Assembly (NCBI RefSeq): GCF_022751215.1
Contig: NZ_JAICDG010000002.1
Location: 372,001 to 436,000 of the forward strand
Source: Actinomadura terrae
GTDB taxonomy: Bacteria; Actinomycetota; Actinomycetes; Streptosporangiales; Streptosporangiaceae
Reading direction: 5' to 3'
Length of the DNA: 64,000 bases
Shown here in pieces: positions 33,575 to 42,451 of the stretch. Position 1 is the first letter of the stretch, and each line of letters opens with the position of its first letter. Below the pieces are notes generated by a model. The model ran no database searches. It worked only from the letters and a program-made list of their open reading frames with translations, and was not told the DNA's origin. Position numbers and translations under genes: made by a program.

Positions 33575-34459
33575 ATGATCCGTCGCTTCACCGTGGGGAC
33601 GGCGGTGGCCGCCGGCCTCGCCCTCTCGCTCACCGGCTGTCTCGGCGACTCCGGTACGAAGGTGGACGAGGCCGGCAAGAACATCAAGTTGACCGCCGCG
33701 CAGGTGCTGGGCAGGACCGCGCAGAAGACCGGGCAGACCGACGCGTTCAAGGCCGACCTGTCCATGCAGATGCAGGGCGCCGCCATGGGCGACACGTCGA
33801 TGACGGGCAGCGTGCAGTACCGGCTGAAGCCCGAGCTGGCGTTCAGCATGCGGTTCGACCAGATGTCGGTCGCGGGGCGGTCGATGCCCGGCATGGAGCA
33901 GCGGCTGGTCGGCCGGACCATGTACATCAAGATGCCCATGCTGGCGCAGCTCGGCGTCAAGACGGGCAAGCCCTGGCTCAAGATCTCGCTGGACGAGCTG
34001 GGCAAGAAGTCGGGCATGAACCTCGACCAGCTCATGGAGCAGTCGCGGCAGACGGACCCGGTGGAGACCACGAAGATGCTGACCGCCTCCAAGGACGTCC
34101 GGGAGGTCGGCGAGGAGACGGTGGACGGCGTCAAGACGACGCACTACACCGGCACCTACCGGCTGGAGGACGCGCTCGCCAAGCTGCCGGCCGAGGAGCA
34201 GCAGCGCAAGCGCCAGGCCATGGACAAGCTCAACATGGACTCGATGGCCTTCGACCTGTGGGTGGACGACCAGCAGCTGCCCCGCAAGATGGCGATGCGG
34301 TCGGGCCAGGCCGCCGACGGCAAGATGACCATCACCATGCGGTTCCACGACTTCGGCAAGCCGGTGCAGATCACCGCGCCGCCCGCGAGTGCGACCAGCG
34401 ACTTCGGCGAGATGCTCGGGCAGCTCGGCAACGGGCTGAAGCCCCCGGCCGGCACCTGA
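33575..34459 (+). CDS. LprG/LppX-type lipoprotein (paralog 2)
   Basis: The 294-residue paralog of the preceding gene has lipobox LTGC and the same segments in the same order: LTAAQVLGRTAQKTGQTDAFKADL, MTGSVQYRLKPELAF, WLKISLDELGKKSG, ETVDGVKTTHYTGTYRL, LWVDDQQLPRK. It is rich in Met (MQMQGAAMGDTSMTG), unlike paralog 1. GAAGGAGA precedes the ATG. It ends 15 bases before a strong terminator. Roles of the two could differ in lipid cargo. Confidence 0.88.
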   Translation: MIRRFTVGTAVAAGLALSLTGCLGDSGTKVDEAGKNIKLTAAQVLGRTAQKTGQTDAFKADLSMQMQGAAMGDTSMTGSVQYRLKPELAFSMRFDQMSVAGRSMPGMEQRLVGRTMYIKMPMLAQLGVKTGKPWLKISLDELGKKSGMNLDQLMEQSRQTDPVETTKMLTASKDVREVGEETVDGVKTTHYTGTYRLEDALAKLPAEEQQRKRQAMDKLNMDSMAFDLWVDDQQLPRKMAMRSGQAADGKMTITMRFHDFGKPVQITAPPASATSDFGEMLGQLGNGLKPPAGT

Positions 34460-34473
34460 TCGCCTGACGTAGG

Positions 34474-34507
34474 GGAGGGGCCGCGCCGGGAACGGCGCGG
34501 CCCCTCC
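34474..34507 (+). terminator. Terminator after the lipoprotein pair
   Basis: A perfect 14-bp stem (GGAGGGGCCGCGCC at 34474-34487 with 34494-34507) over a 6-base loop is followed by TGATTTGG. Confidence 0.8.
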
Positions 34508-34564
34508 TGATTTGGTATGAGGACGGCGAACGCGTACGCTGTTGTCTGCCGAAGACCGCCGGTC

Positions 34565-34712
34565 GTCGCCTCCCACGAGGCGACCGAAGGACCCGAAGAG
34601 ATTCGGGCGGCCCGCGTAGGTGAGACGAGAGCTTCACATGACCTCCGCGTCGTGTCACGCCCCGTGCGCCTACGCCGGGGCGTTCCTGTTTTTCTGGAGC
34701 TTTTCGCCCCGG
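34565..34712 (+). promoter_or_regulatory. L10 (rplJ) mRNA leader with autoregulatory hairpins
   Basis: The 5' region of rplJ can form a GTCGCCTC-CCAC-GAGGCGAC hairpin (34565-34584), a long-range stem GCGTAGG/CCTACGC (34614-34620 with 34669-34675) enclosing GTGAGACGAGAGC, and a CCGGGGCG/CGCCCCGG stem (34675-34682 with 34705-34712) containing TTTTT in its loop. Order and position fit the L10 leader, in which L10-L12 binds its own message. The binding kink-turn itself I cannot place with certainty. Confidence 0.6.
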
Positions 34713-34743
34713 CGGCTTCCCCAGGTAATCGGAAGGAGGCCCC

Positions 34744-35379
34744 ATGGCCAAGGCCGAGAAGGCAGCGGCGATCGCCGAGCTCAAAGCCGAGTTCGAGAGC
34801 TCGAACGGCGCCGTGCTGACCGAGTACCGCGGGCTCACGGTGGCGCAGCTCAAGGAGCTGCGTGGCAACCTCGGCGACAACGCGAGGTTCGCCGTGGTGA
34901 AGAACACGCTGACCAGGCGCGCGGCGGGCGAGGCCGGTGTCGACGAGCAGTTCAGCGAACTGCTCGAAGGCCCGTCGGCGATCGCGTTCGTCAAGGGCGA
35001 CGTGGTCGAGGCCGCCAAGGGCCTGCGTGACTTCGCCAAGGCCAACCCGCTGCTGGTGATCAAGGGCGGCTTCATCGACGGTCAGTCGATGGACGCCTCC
35101 GAGGTCGCCAGGCTCGCGGACCTCGAGTCTCGCGAGGTGCTCCTCGCGAAGCTGGCCGGTGCGATGAAGGCGAACATGAGCAACGCGGCCGCGCTGTTCA
35201 ACGCCCTGCCGACCAAGGCCGCGCAGCTGGCCGAGGCCCTGCGCGTCAAGCGCGAGGCGGCCGGCGAGACCGCCGAGGCGCCCGCCGACGCCGCGACCGA
35301 GGCTCCGGCCGACGCGTCCGACGACGCGGCGACCGACGCACCCGCCGAGGCTCCGGCCGACGCGCCCGCCGCCGAATAG
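34744..35379 (+). CDS. rplJ: 50S ribosomal protein L10
   Basis: This 211-residue L10 starts [20 protein letters not shown] with the family segment [21 protein letters not shown]. The first ~175 residues bind 23S rRNA and L11, and the C-terminal helix holds L7/L12 dimers. The last 35 residues are a low-complexity Ala/Asp/Pro/Thr extension (APADA repeats), as seen in some actinomycetes. GGAAGGAGG precedes the ATG. rplL follows after 48 bases. Confidence 0.98.
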   Translation: MAKAEKAAAIAELKAEFESSNGAVLTEYRGLTVAQLKELRGNLGDNARFAVVKNTLTRRAAGEAGVDEQFSELLEGPSAIAFVKGDVVEAAKGLRDFAKANPLLVIKGGFIDGQSMDASEVARLADLESREVLLAKLAGAMKANMSNAAALFNALPTKAAQLAEALRVKREAAGETAEAPADAATEAPADASDDAATDAPAEAPADAPAAE

Positions 35380-35427
35380 GCACCCGCGGTTCCCCTTAAA
35401 CACTGAAGCCATAGCGGAGGAGACACC

Positions 35428-35820
35428 ATGGCGAAGCTCAGCAACGACGAACTGCTCGACGTCTTCAAGGAGATGACCCTTCTTGAGCTGTCCGCCTTCC
35501 TGAAGGAGTTCGAGGAGGCGTTCGACGTCAAGGCCGCCGCCCCGGTCGCGGCCGTGGCCGCCGCCCCCGCCGCCGGTGGTGCCGGTGGTGGCGAGGAGGC
35601 CGCCGTCCAGGACGAGTTCGACGTCATCCTCGAGGGTGCCGGCGACAAGAAGATCCAGGTCATCAAGGAGGTTCGCGCGCTGACGAGCCTCGGCCTCAAG
35701 GAGGCCAAGGACCTGGTCGACGGCGCGCCGAAGGCGCTGCTGGAGAAGGTCAACAAGGAGACGGCCGACAAGGCCAAGGAGGCCCTGGAGAAGGCCGGCG
35801 CTTCGGTGACCGTCAAGTAG
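35428..35820 (+). CDS. rplL: 50S ribosomal protein L7/L12
   Basis: The 130-residue stalk protein has an N-terminal dimer domain ([24 protein letters not shown]...), an Ala/Gly hinge at about 40-60, and the factor-binding C-terminal domain ([39 protein letters not shown]). AGCGGAGGAG lies 6 bases before the ATG. Confidence 0.98.
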   Translation: MAKLSNDELLDVFKEMTLLELSAFLKEFEEAFDVKAAAPVAAVAAAPAAGGAGGGEEAAVQDEFDVILEGAGDKKIQVIKEVRALTSLGLKEAKDLVDGAPKALLEKVNKETADKAKEALEKAGASVTVK

Positions 35821-35841
35821 TACGGCCCGAACGCTTCTCTT

Positions 35842-35884
35842 CGACGAGGCGGTCGTCCCACCCGGTGGGGCGGCCGCCTCGTCG
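35842..35884 (+). terminator. Terminator after rplL
   Basis: CGACGAGGCGG (35842-35852) pairs perfectly with 35874-35884; the interior can form a second CCC/GGG stem. No T-tract. It separates the rplJL unit from the mce operon. Confidence 0.65.
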
Positions 35885-36196
35885 CGTCCTCCCGGATTCG
35901 CGTCCTCCCGAACGGGTTGTGTGGGGCCGGGTGCGGGGCGTAGCGTCCCGTCTGACGCGGTGGCCCCGTCACGCCCCATCGTCCCCGGCAGCGCCGTAAG
36001 TAACGATTGTCTTACAACGTCGCATTTCACCGCTGAACTGGGACCGAACCCCTTCCATTTGCGCGACGGGCCGCTACGGTAGTGGCACCCGTCACGGCTA
36101 CCGGACGGTAGCAACAGGGTGGACACGAGGTGTCACCGCCCGCGTGCTACTCGCTCAGTGGTTCGGGAGCCCCCCGGCCTGGACGAAAGGTGACGA
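35885..36196. other. Upstream region of the mce operon with dyads
   Basis: No gene is seen. Two dyads stand out: GTAAG-N10-CTTAC (35996-36015) and GCTACC-GGAC-GGTAGC (36097-36112), with a related GCTACGGTAG at 36073-36082. TTCCAT (36054-36059) and TACGGT (36076-36081) with a 16-base spacer could be the -35 and -10. If so, the second dyad would lie just downstream of the start, a natural repressor site. No regulator gene is adjacent. Confidence 0.4.
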
Positions 36197-37267
36197 GTGG
36201 GTGTCGAGATCAGGGTCGAGGGCCTGACGAAGTCCTTCGGCCGTCAGACCATCTGGCAGGACGTGTCGCTGACCGTCCCCGCCGGAGAGATCTCCGTGCT
36301 GCTCGGCCCGTCCGGCACCGGCAAGTCGGTGTTCCTGAAGTCGCTGGTCGGCCTGCTCAAGCCCGACCGCGGCCACATCTGGATCGGCGACCGCGACCTG
36401 CCCCGGCTGCCCGAGTCCAAGCTGTACGAGACCCGCAAGCTGTTCGGCGTGCTGTTCCAGGACGGCGCGCTGTTCGGCTCGATGAACCTCTACGACAACG
36501 TCGCGTTCCCGCTGCGCGAGCACACGAAGAAGTCCGAGTCGCAGGTCCGGCAGATCGTCATGGAGAAGCTGGAGCTGGTCGGGCTCATCGGCGCCGAGCG
36601 CAAGCTGCCCGGCGAGATCTCCGGCGGCATGAAGAAGCGCGCCGGGCTGGCCCGCGCGCTCGTCCTGGACCCCGAGATCCTGCTGGTGGACGAGCCGGAC
36701 TCCGGCCTCGACCCGGTCCGCACCGCGTTGCTGAACCAGACGATGGTGGACCTCAACGCCGAGATCGGCGCGACGTTCCTGATCGTCACCCACGACATCA
36801 ACACCGCCCGCACCGTGCCCGACAACATCGGCCTGCTGTTCCTGCGCGAGCTGGTGATGTTCGGGCCGCGCGAGATGCTGCTGTCCAGCGAGGAGCCGGT
36901 CGTCCGGCAGTTCCTCAACGCCCGCACGGTCGGGCCGATCGGCATGTCGGAGGAGAAGGACGTCTCGGAGCTGGAGGCCGAGGCCGCGCTCGGCCGCGAC
37001 CCCGGACGGCTGCCGCCGATCCCGCCGCAGCTCATGACCAGCGACGGCCGCGTCCGCGCCGGTCAGCACGCCCCGGGCGCGTGGTGCGCGGCGCACGGCG
37101 TGACGCCGCCGCCCGGCTCGTTCGTCGACGACCTCGGCCGTAACTGGGTGGAGGAGTGGCCGCGCTACGTCGCGTCCATGGCGCCCGGCGAAGCCGTCGC
37201 GCCCGGCGGCCGCTTCCCGGGCGACCCGCCGCCGCCCAGGTCGTCCGGCGCGGGTGCGGGCCGCTGA
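36197..37267 (+). CDS. Mce transporter ATP-binding protein (MceG/Mkl, MlaF-like)
   Basis: The 356-residue ABC ATPase starts at GTG 36197. Walker A is GPSGTGKSVFL near residue 35, the Q-loop is LFQDGALF, the signature is LPGEISGGMKKRAGLARAL, Walker B is ILLVDEPDSGLD, and the switch is VTHD. The C-terminal extension of about 100 residues is typical of Mkl/MceG. It energises lipid import by the YrbE/MCE complex. In mycobacteria the single mkl gene also lies between rplL and rpoB but apart from mce operons; here it heads a full one. Its TGA overlaps the next ATG. Confidence 0.95.
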   Translation: MGVEIRVEGLTKSFGRQTIWQDVSLTVPAGEISVLLGPSGTGKSVFLKSLVGLLKPDRGHIWIGDRDLPRLPESKLYETRKLFGVLFQDGALFGSMNLYDNVAFPLREHTKKSESQVRQIVMEKLELVGLIGAERKLPGEISGGMKKRAGLARALVLDPEILLVDEPDSGLDPVRTALLNQTMVDLNAEIGATFLIVTHDINTARTVPDNIGLLFLRELVMFGPREMLLSSEEPVVRQFLNARTVGPIGMSEEKDVSELEAEAALGRDPGRLPPIPPQLMTSDGRVRAGQHAPGAWCAAHGVTPPPGSFVDDLGRNWVEEWPRYVASMAPGEAVAPGGRFPGDPPPPRSSGAGAGR

Positions 37268-38118
37268 TGGCCGCACCCGGTATCGACGCGGACCGGCGCG
37301 GGGACGAGGCCGACGAGGCGTCCCCCGGCGTGTTCCGGCGGGTCACCGACGGCGCGGCCAACGTCGCGATCAAGGAGCCGGGCCGGTTCTTCGCGCTGTG
37401 CCTGGACACCTTCCGCGCGATGTTCAAGTGGCCGTTCCAGTGGCGGGAGTTCATCGAGCAGGCGTGGTTCATCGTCAGCGTCACCGTCGTCCCGACGATG
37501 CTGGTCGCGATCCCGTTCGGCGGCGTGCTGTCGTTGCAGGTCGGCGGGCTGATCCGGCAGCTGGGCGCGCAGTCCTACACGGGCGCGACCGCGGTCGTGG
37601 CGATCGTGCGGGAGGCGAGCCCGCTGGTGACCTCGCTGCTGGTCGCGGGCGCCGCTGGCTCGGCGATGTGCGCCGACATCGGCTCCCGGAAGATCCGCGA
37701 GGAGATCGACGCGATGGAGGTGCTCGGCATCAACCCGCTGCACCGCCTGGTCGTGCCGCGGATGCTCGCCTGCGCGTTCGTCGCGGTGTTCCTCAACGGC
37801 CTGGTGTCGGTGGTCGGGCTGATGGGCGGCTACTTCTTCAACGTCATGCTCCAGGACGGGACGCCCGGCGCCTACCTGGCCTCCTTCAACGCGATCGCGC
37901 AGCTGCCCGACCTGCTCCAGGCCGAGCTGAAGGCGTTCGTGTTCGGGATCACCGCCGGGCTCGTCGCCGCCTACAAGGGGCTGAACGCCAAGGGCGGGCC
38001 GAAGGGCGTGGGCGACGCGGTCAACCAGACCGTCGTCATCACGTTCATGCTGCTGTTCCTGGAGAACTTCCTGATCTCCACCCTGTACTTCCAGTTCGTC
38101 CCGTCGAAGGGCATGTGA
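37267..38118 (+). CDS. Mce permease YrbEA (MlaE family)
   Basis: This 283-residue integral membrane protein has the MlaE/YrbE fold: an amphipathic start, then five or six helices. Family features are FGGVLSLQVGGLIRQLG, VVAIVREASPLVTSLLVAG and AAGSAMCADIGSRKIREEIDAMEVLGINPLH, the coupling-helix region touching the ATPase. ATG 37267 overlaps the stop of the ATPase gene (TGATG). It forms the channel with YrbEB. Confidence 0.95.
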   Translation: MAAPGIDADRRGDEADEASPGVFRRVTDGAANVAIKEPGRFFALCLDTFRAMFKWPFQWREFIEQAWFIVSVTVVPTMLVAIPFGGVLSLQVGGLIRQLGAQSYTGATAVVAIVREASPLVTSLLVAGAAGSAMCADIGSRKIREEIDAMEVLGINPLHRLVVPRMLACAFVAVFLNGLVSVVGLMGGYFFNVMLQDGTPGAYLASFNAIAQLPDLLQAELKAFVFGITAGLVAAYKGLNAKGGPKGVGDAVNQTVVITFMLLFLENFLISTLYFQFVPSKGM

Positions 38119-38149
38119 TGGGGACCTGGGCGCCGCGAGGGGTGCGGCG

Positions 38150-39001
38150 ATGAGCGCGGCGGCGGGCGGTTCGCGCCGGACGTTCTTCCGGTGGCTCGGC
38201 GTCCCGTTGCAGCGGCTGGAGGACCTCGGGCACCAGCTCTGGTTCTACCTCCGCGCGTTCGCGTGGACGTTCCGGGTGCTGCGCCGCTACCGGACAGAGG
38301 TGCTGCGGCTGCTCGCGGAGGTCAGCCTCGGCACCGGCGGCCTCGCGGTGATCGGCGGCTCGGTGGTGATCGTCGGGTTCATGACGTTCTTCACCGGCAG
38401 CCAGGTCGGCCTCCAGGGGTATGAGTCGCTGAACCAGATCGGCACGGCCGCGTTCACCGGGTTCGTCGCGTCCTACTTCAACACGCGGGAGATCGCGCCG
38501 CTGGTGTCGGCGCTGGCGCTGTCGGCGACGGTCGGCTGCGGGTTCACCGCGCAGCTCGGCGCGATGCGGATCTCCGACGAGATCGACGCGCTGGAGGTCA
38601 TGGCCGTCCCGTCGATGCCGTTCCTGGTCACGACCCGGATGATCGCCGGGATGATCGCGGTGGTGCCGCTGTACATCGTCGGGCTGCTCGCCTCCTACGG
38701 CGCGACGCGGCTGATCGTCACATTGTTCTACGGGCAGTCGACGGGCACCTACGACCACTACTTCCACCTGTTCCTGCCGCCGAACGACATCCTGTGGTCG
38801 TTCGGCAAGGTGATCGTGTTCGCGGTGCTGGTCATGCTGATCCACTGCTACTACGGCTACCACGCGAGCGGCGGCCCGGCGGGGGTCGGCATCGCGGTCG
38901 GCCGCGCCGTCCGCACCAGCATCGTCGTGATCAACGTGGTCGACCTGATGCTCGGGATGGCGATCTGGGGCGCCTCCACGTCCGTGCGGATCGCGGGGTG
39001 A
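38150..39001 (+). CDS. Mce permease YrbEB (MlaE family)
   Basis: The 283-residue second YrbE permease has GTGGLAVIGGSVVIVGFMTFF, the family element GCGFTAQLGAMRISDEIDALEVM and YHASGGPAGVGIAVGRAV near the end. It pairs with YrbEA. ATG 38150; the 31-base gap to the previous gene is the longest between the core genes except for the one before mceD, still in one operon. Confidence 0.95.
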   Translation: MSAAAGGSRRTFFRWLGVPLQRLEDLGHQLWFYLRAFAWTFRVLRRYRTEVLRLLAEVSLGTGGLAVIGGSVVIVGFMTFFTGSQVGLQGYESLNQIGTAAFTGFVASYFNTREIAPLVSALALSATVGCGFTAQLGAMRISDEIDALEVMAVPSMPFLVTTRMIAGMIAVVPLYIVGLLASYGATRLIVTLFYGQSTGTYDHYFHLFLPPNDILWSFGKVIVFAVLVMLIHCYYGYHASGGPAGVGIAVGRAVRTSIVVINVVDLMLGMAIWGASTSVRIAG

Positions 39002-39008
39002 GGGCGCG

Positions 39009-40346
39009 ATGAGGGAACGGTTCCGATACCGGCTGCTCGGCCTCGCGATGCTGGTCGCGGTGGCGCTGCTGCTGGCGCTGACGGTCGCGCTGTTCAACAA
39101 GGCGCTGACACCGGTGACCAGGGTGGACGTCGCGGCCGAGCGGGCCGGGCTGCAACTGCTGCCGCACTCGGACGTGAAGGTGCGCGGGCTGATCGTCGGG
39201 GAGGTGCGCGGCACGGAGGCGACCGACGGCGGCGCCCGGCTGCACCTCGCGCTCGACCCGGACAAGGCCAAGCTGATCCCGAACAACGTCCAGGCGCGGC
39301 TGCTGCCGAAGACGCTGTTCGGCGAGAAGTACGTGGACCTGGAGATCCCCGACCGCGCGGGCGCGCCGGGCCTGCGCGGGGGGCAGGTGATCCCGCAGGA
39401 TCGCTCGCAGGCCGCCGTCGAGGTCAACAAGGTCTTGGACGACCTGCTCCCGCTGCTCCAGGCGGTGAAGCCCAAGGAGCTGAACTCGACGCTGAACGCC
39501 CTCGCCACCGCGCTCCAGGGACGCGGCGACCAGATCGGCCGCGACATCGAGCAGGCCGACGCGCTGCTGCGGAAGGTCAACCCGGAGCTGGGCACGCTGG
39601 TGCACGACCTGAACGCGCTGTCGGACGTCTCCGACATCTACACCGCGGCGGCGCCCGACCTGCTCCAGACGCTCCGCAACCTCAACGTGACCAGCAAGAC
39701 GATCACCGACCGGAAGGCGACGATCGAGCAGCTGATCCCGGCGGTGACGAGCCTGGCGGACGACGGCGACGCGTTCATGCGGCGGAACGGCCCGAAGATC
39801 ATCGGCTTCAACATCGCGAACCGGGACGCGCTCGGCGTCATCGCCCGGTACTCGCCGTCGCTGCCGTGCGTGCTCGCCGGGATGATGAAGCTGAAGGGCG
39901 AGGCCGAGCGGGCGGCGGGCGCGAACGGCTCCAAGACCTTCAACCTCACGATCGAGATCGTCAAGCCGCGTCCGGCCTACAAGTACCCGCTGGACAAGCC
40001 GGAGGCCAAGGACCAGCGGAACCCGCGCTGCTACGGCCTGCCGAACCCGAAGGTCCCCTTCCCCGACTACCTCGCGCTGGACGGCACGCAGGACGACCTG
40101 TGGTGGAAGAACCCCGACGACCCGAACGGCAACGGCACCCCGACCGGTAACGGGACCCCCGCCGGCCCCGGTGGCCGCGGGCGGGCCCTGTCGAGCGTGT
40201 TCGTCGACCCCGGGTCGATGAGCGAGAAGGAGCGGGTCAAGAGCATCGCGGCGCCGATGACGCGGACCCCGTCCGAGCAGCTCTCGGACCTGTCGCAGCT
40301 GATGCTGGCGCCGCTGCTGCGCGGATCGGTGGTGACGGTCCGGTGA
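39009..40346 (+). CDS. MCE-family lipid-transfer protein, position A
   Basis: The 445-residue protein has an uncleaved N-terminal anchor (LLGLAMLVAVALLLALTVALF), an MCE domain at about 35-115 (VDVAAERAGLQLLPHSDVKVRGLIVGEVRG, TLFGEKYVDLEIP), then a long helical stretch and a loosely structured Gly/Asn/Pro tail. Six such chains form the hexameric tube that guides lipids across the envelope. The helices (LLRKVNPELGTLVHDLNALS) line the tube. Its stop overlaps the next start (GTGA). Confidence 0.93.
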   Translation: MRERFRYRLLGLAMLVAVALLLALTVALFNKALTPVTRVDVAAERAGLQLLPHSDVKVRGLIVGEVRGTEATDGGARLHLALDPDKAKLIPNNVQARLLPKTLFGEKYVDLEIPDRAGAPGLRGGQVIPQDRSQAAVEVNKVLDDLLPLLQAVKPKELNSTLNALATALQGRGDQIGRDIEQADALLRKVNPELGTLVHDLNALSDVSDIYTAAAPDLLQTLRNLNVTSKTITDRKATIEQLIPAVTSLADDGDAFMRRNGPKIIGFNIANRDALGVIARYSPSLPCVLAGMMKLKGEAERAAGANGSKTFNLTIEIVKPRPAYKYPLDKPEAKDQRNPRCYGLPNPKVPFPDYLALDGTQDDLWWKNPDDPNGNGTPTGNGTPAGPGGRGRALSSVFVDPGSMSEKERVKSIAAPMTRTPSEQLSDLSQLMLAPLLRGSVVTVR

Positions 40347-41374
40347 GGACGACGAGTGCCGCGATCAAGCTGGGGATCTTCGTGGTCCTCACCTCGCTCG
40401 CGACCGGGGTGCTGGCGATGACGATCTCGGGCGTCCACTTCGGCGAGACGCGCAGCTACAAGGCGATCTTCACCGATGTCGCGGGGCTGCTGACCAAGGA
40501 CGACGTGCGGGTCGCGGGCGTCCGGGTCGGCCAGGTCGAGAAGATCCGGCTGCACCACGGAAACCAGGCCGAGGTGACGTTCAGCGTCAAGAAGGGCGGG
40601 GTGTTCGAGGCGGGGCTGCCGGCGTCCACGAAGGTCCAGATCCGGTACCGGAACCTGATGGGCCAGCGCTACGTCGCGCTGACCGACGGGGCCGGCCGCT
40701 CCAACGAGTACCTGCGTCCCGGCGGGACGATCCCGGTCGGCCAGACCACGCCCGCGCTCGACCTGACGACGCTGTTCAACGGGTTCCGGCCGCTGTTCAA
40801 GGCGCTGGAGCCGGGGGATGTGAACCGGCTCGCGTTCCAGATCGTCCAGACGCTCCAGGGCGAGGGCGGGACGGTCAACAGCCTGCTCGGGCACGTCGCG
40901 TCGCTGACCAACACGCTCGCCGACCGCGACCGGGTGATCGGCAGGGTGATCGACAACCTGAACGCCGTGCTCGGCACGATCAACGAGCGGCACGACGAGA
41001 TCAACCAGCTGATCACCGACCTGCGCGGCTTCGTCGGCGGGGTGGCCGACGACCGGCAGGCGATCTTCGACTCGGTCGCGGCGATCAACGACCTGACCGG
41101 GACGACACAGGGGCTGCTGAAGGACGTCCGGCCCGACCTGAAGGACGACATCGCGGGCCTGCGGCAGCTGACCGGCACGCTCAACGCCAACAGCGGCGTG
41201 CTCGACCAGGGCTTCCAGCGGACGCCGGGCCGGCTCCAGAAGCTCGTCAACATCTCCTCCTACGGCTCCTGGTTCAACATGTACATCTGCGGTTTCGACG
41301 CGAGGGTGCGGCTGCCGGGCGGACCGGCCATCCAGACCCCGGCGCTCGTGAACGAGAACGCGAGGTGCAAGTAG
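40343..41374 (+). CDS. MCE-family lipid-transfer protein, position B
   Basis: This 343-residue MCE protein has an N-terminal anchor (IKLGIFVVLTSLATGVLAM), an MCE domain (YKAIFTDVAGLLTKDDVRVAGVRVGQVEKIRL, RYRNLMGQRYVALTDGAG) and a long helical part. It ends with a Cys-containing segment (YICGFDARVRLPGGP). The GTG start overlaps the mceA stop. Confidence 0.93.
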   Translation: MRTTSAAIKLGIFVVLTSLATGVLAMTISGVHFGETRSYKAIFTDVAGLLTKDDVRVAGVRVGQVEKIRLHHGNQAEVTFSVKKGGVFEAGLPASTKVQIRYRNLMGQRYVALTDGAGRSNEYLRPGGTIPVGQTTPALDLTTLFNGFRPLFKALEPGDVNRLAFQIVQTLQGEGGTVNSLLGHVASLTNTLADRDRVIGRVIDNLNAVLGTINERHDEINQLITDLRGFVGGVADDRQAIFDSVAAINDLTGTTQGLLKDVRPDLKDDIAGLRQLTGTLNANSGVLDQGFQRTPGRLQKLVNISSYGSWFNMYICGFDARVRLPGGPAIQTPALVNENARCK

Positions 41375-42433
41375 ATGAGGGTCCCGTTCCGGGAGCGCAA
41401 CCCGATCCCCATCGGCCTCGCCGGGTTCGCGGTCATCATCGTGGCGCTGGCGGTCGCGCTGAACCTCGACGGCATCCCGTTCCTGTCCGGCGGCACGACC
41501 CACACCGCCGACTTCAAGGAGGCGGCCGGGCTGAAGTCCGACGAGGAGGTCCGCGTCGCGGGCGTCAAGGTCGGCAAGGTCACCGGCCTCGAACTCGACG
41601 GCGACCACGTGAAGGTCACGTTCCGGGTGGACGACGGCGTCCGGCTCGGCGACCGCACCGGCGCCGACATCAAGATCAAGACGGTGCTCGGCGCGCACTA
41701 CCTGGCGCTGACCCCGCGCGGGAAGGGCACGCTCGGCCGGCACATCCCGATCGACCGGACGCACGTCCCCTTCGAGGTCGTCCCGGCGATCAGTGAGCTG
41801 ACGAAGAAGTTCCAGAAGATCGACGAGCGGGAGGTCGCGCGGTCGTTCGACGTGCTCTCGCAGACGTTCCAGAACTCGCCGGAGGAGATCCGGGCGTCGC
41901 TGCGCGGGCTGCGGCGGCTGTCGAACACCGTCGCCTCCCGCGACGACCAGCTCCACGAGCTCACCGGCAAGGCGAAGGACGTCTCGCAGCTGCTCGCCGA
42001 CCGCAACAAGGACTTCGCCAAGCTGGTCCAGGACGGCGACAAGGTGCTCCAGGCCGTCCAGGCCAGGCGCGCGGTCATCCACCAGCTGCTCGTCAACACG
42101 GTGACGCTGTCGCAGCAGGTCAACGCGCTGATCAAGGAGAACGAGGCGCAGCTGCGCCCGATGCTGGACAACCTGCGCAAGACCAACGCGATCCTGCTGC
42201 GCAACCAGGACAACCTCGACCGCATCCTCCAGCTGTTCGCGCCGTTCGCCCGCCAGTTCGCGGACGTCACCGGCACCGGCCGCTGGTTCGACTCCTACAT
42301 CCAGAACCTCATCCCGATCCCGGCCTCGCTCCAGCTCCCGTCGAACGGCGGCCTGCCGGGCGGCGGCCAGAAACAAGGCGGTCAGCAACGTAACCGGCCC
42401 GGCAACGACAGCCCGTTGCCCTTCCTCCCGTGA
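41375..42433 (+). CDS. MCE-family lipid-transfer protein, position C
   Basis: The 352-residue protein has an N-terminal anchor (GLAGFAVIIVALAVALNL), an MCE domain (FKEAAGLKSDEEVRVAGVKVGKVTGLEL, DIKIKTVLGAHYLALTPRG), helices and a Gly/Gln/Asn-rich tail ending PFLP. It starts directly after the previous TAG, without a gap. Confidence 0.93.
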   Translation: MRVPFRERNPIPIGLAGFAVIIVALAVALNLDGIPFLSGGTTHTADFKEAAGLKSDEEVRVAGVKVGKVTGLELDGDHVKVTFRVDDGVRLGDRTGADIKIKTVLGAHYLALTPRGKGTLGRHIPIDRTHVPFEVVPAISELTKKFQKIDEREVARSFDVLSQTFQNSPEEIRASLRGLRRLSNTVASRDDQLHELTGKAKDVSQLLADRNKDFAKLVQDGDKVLQAVQARRAVIHQLLVNTVTLSQQVNALIKENEAQLRPMLDNLRKTNAILLRNQDNLDRILQLFAPFARQFADVTGTGRWFDSYIQNLIPIPASLQLPSNGGLPGGGQKQGGQQRNRPGNDSPLPFLP

Positions 42434-42451
42434 GCGGCAGGCAGGTTCCCC

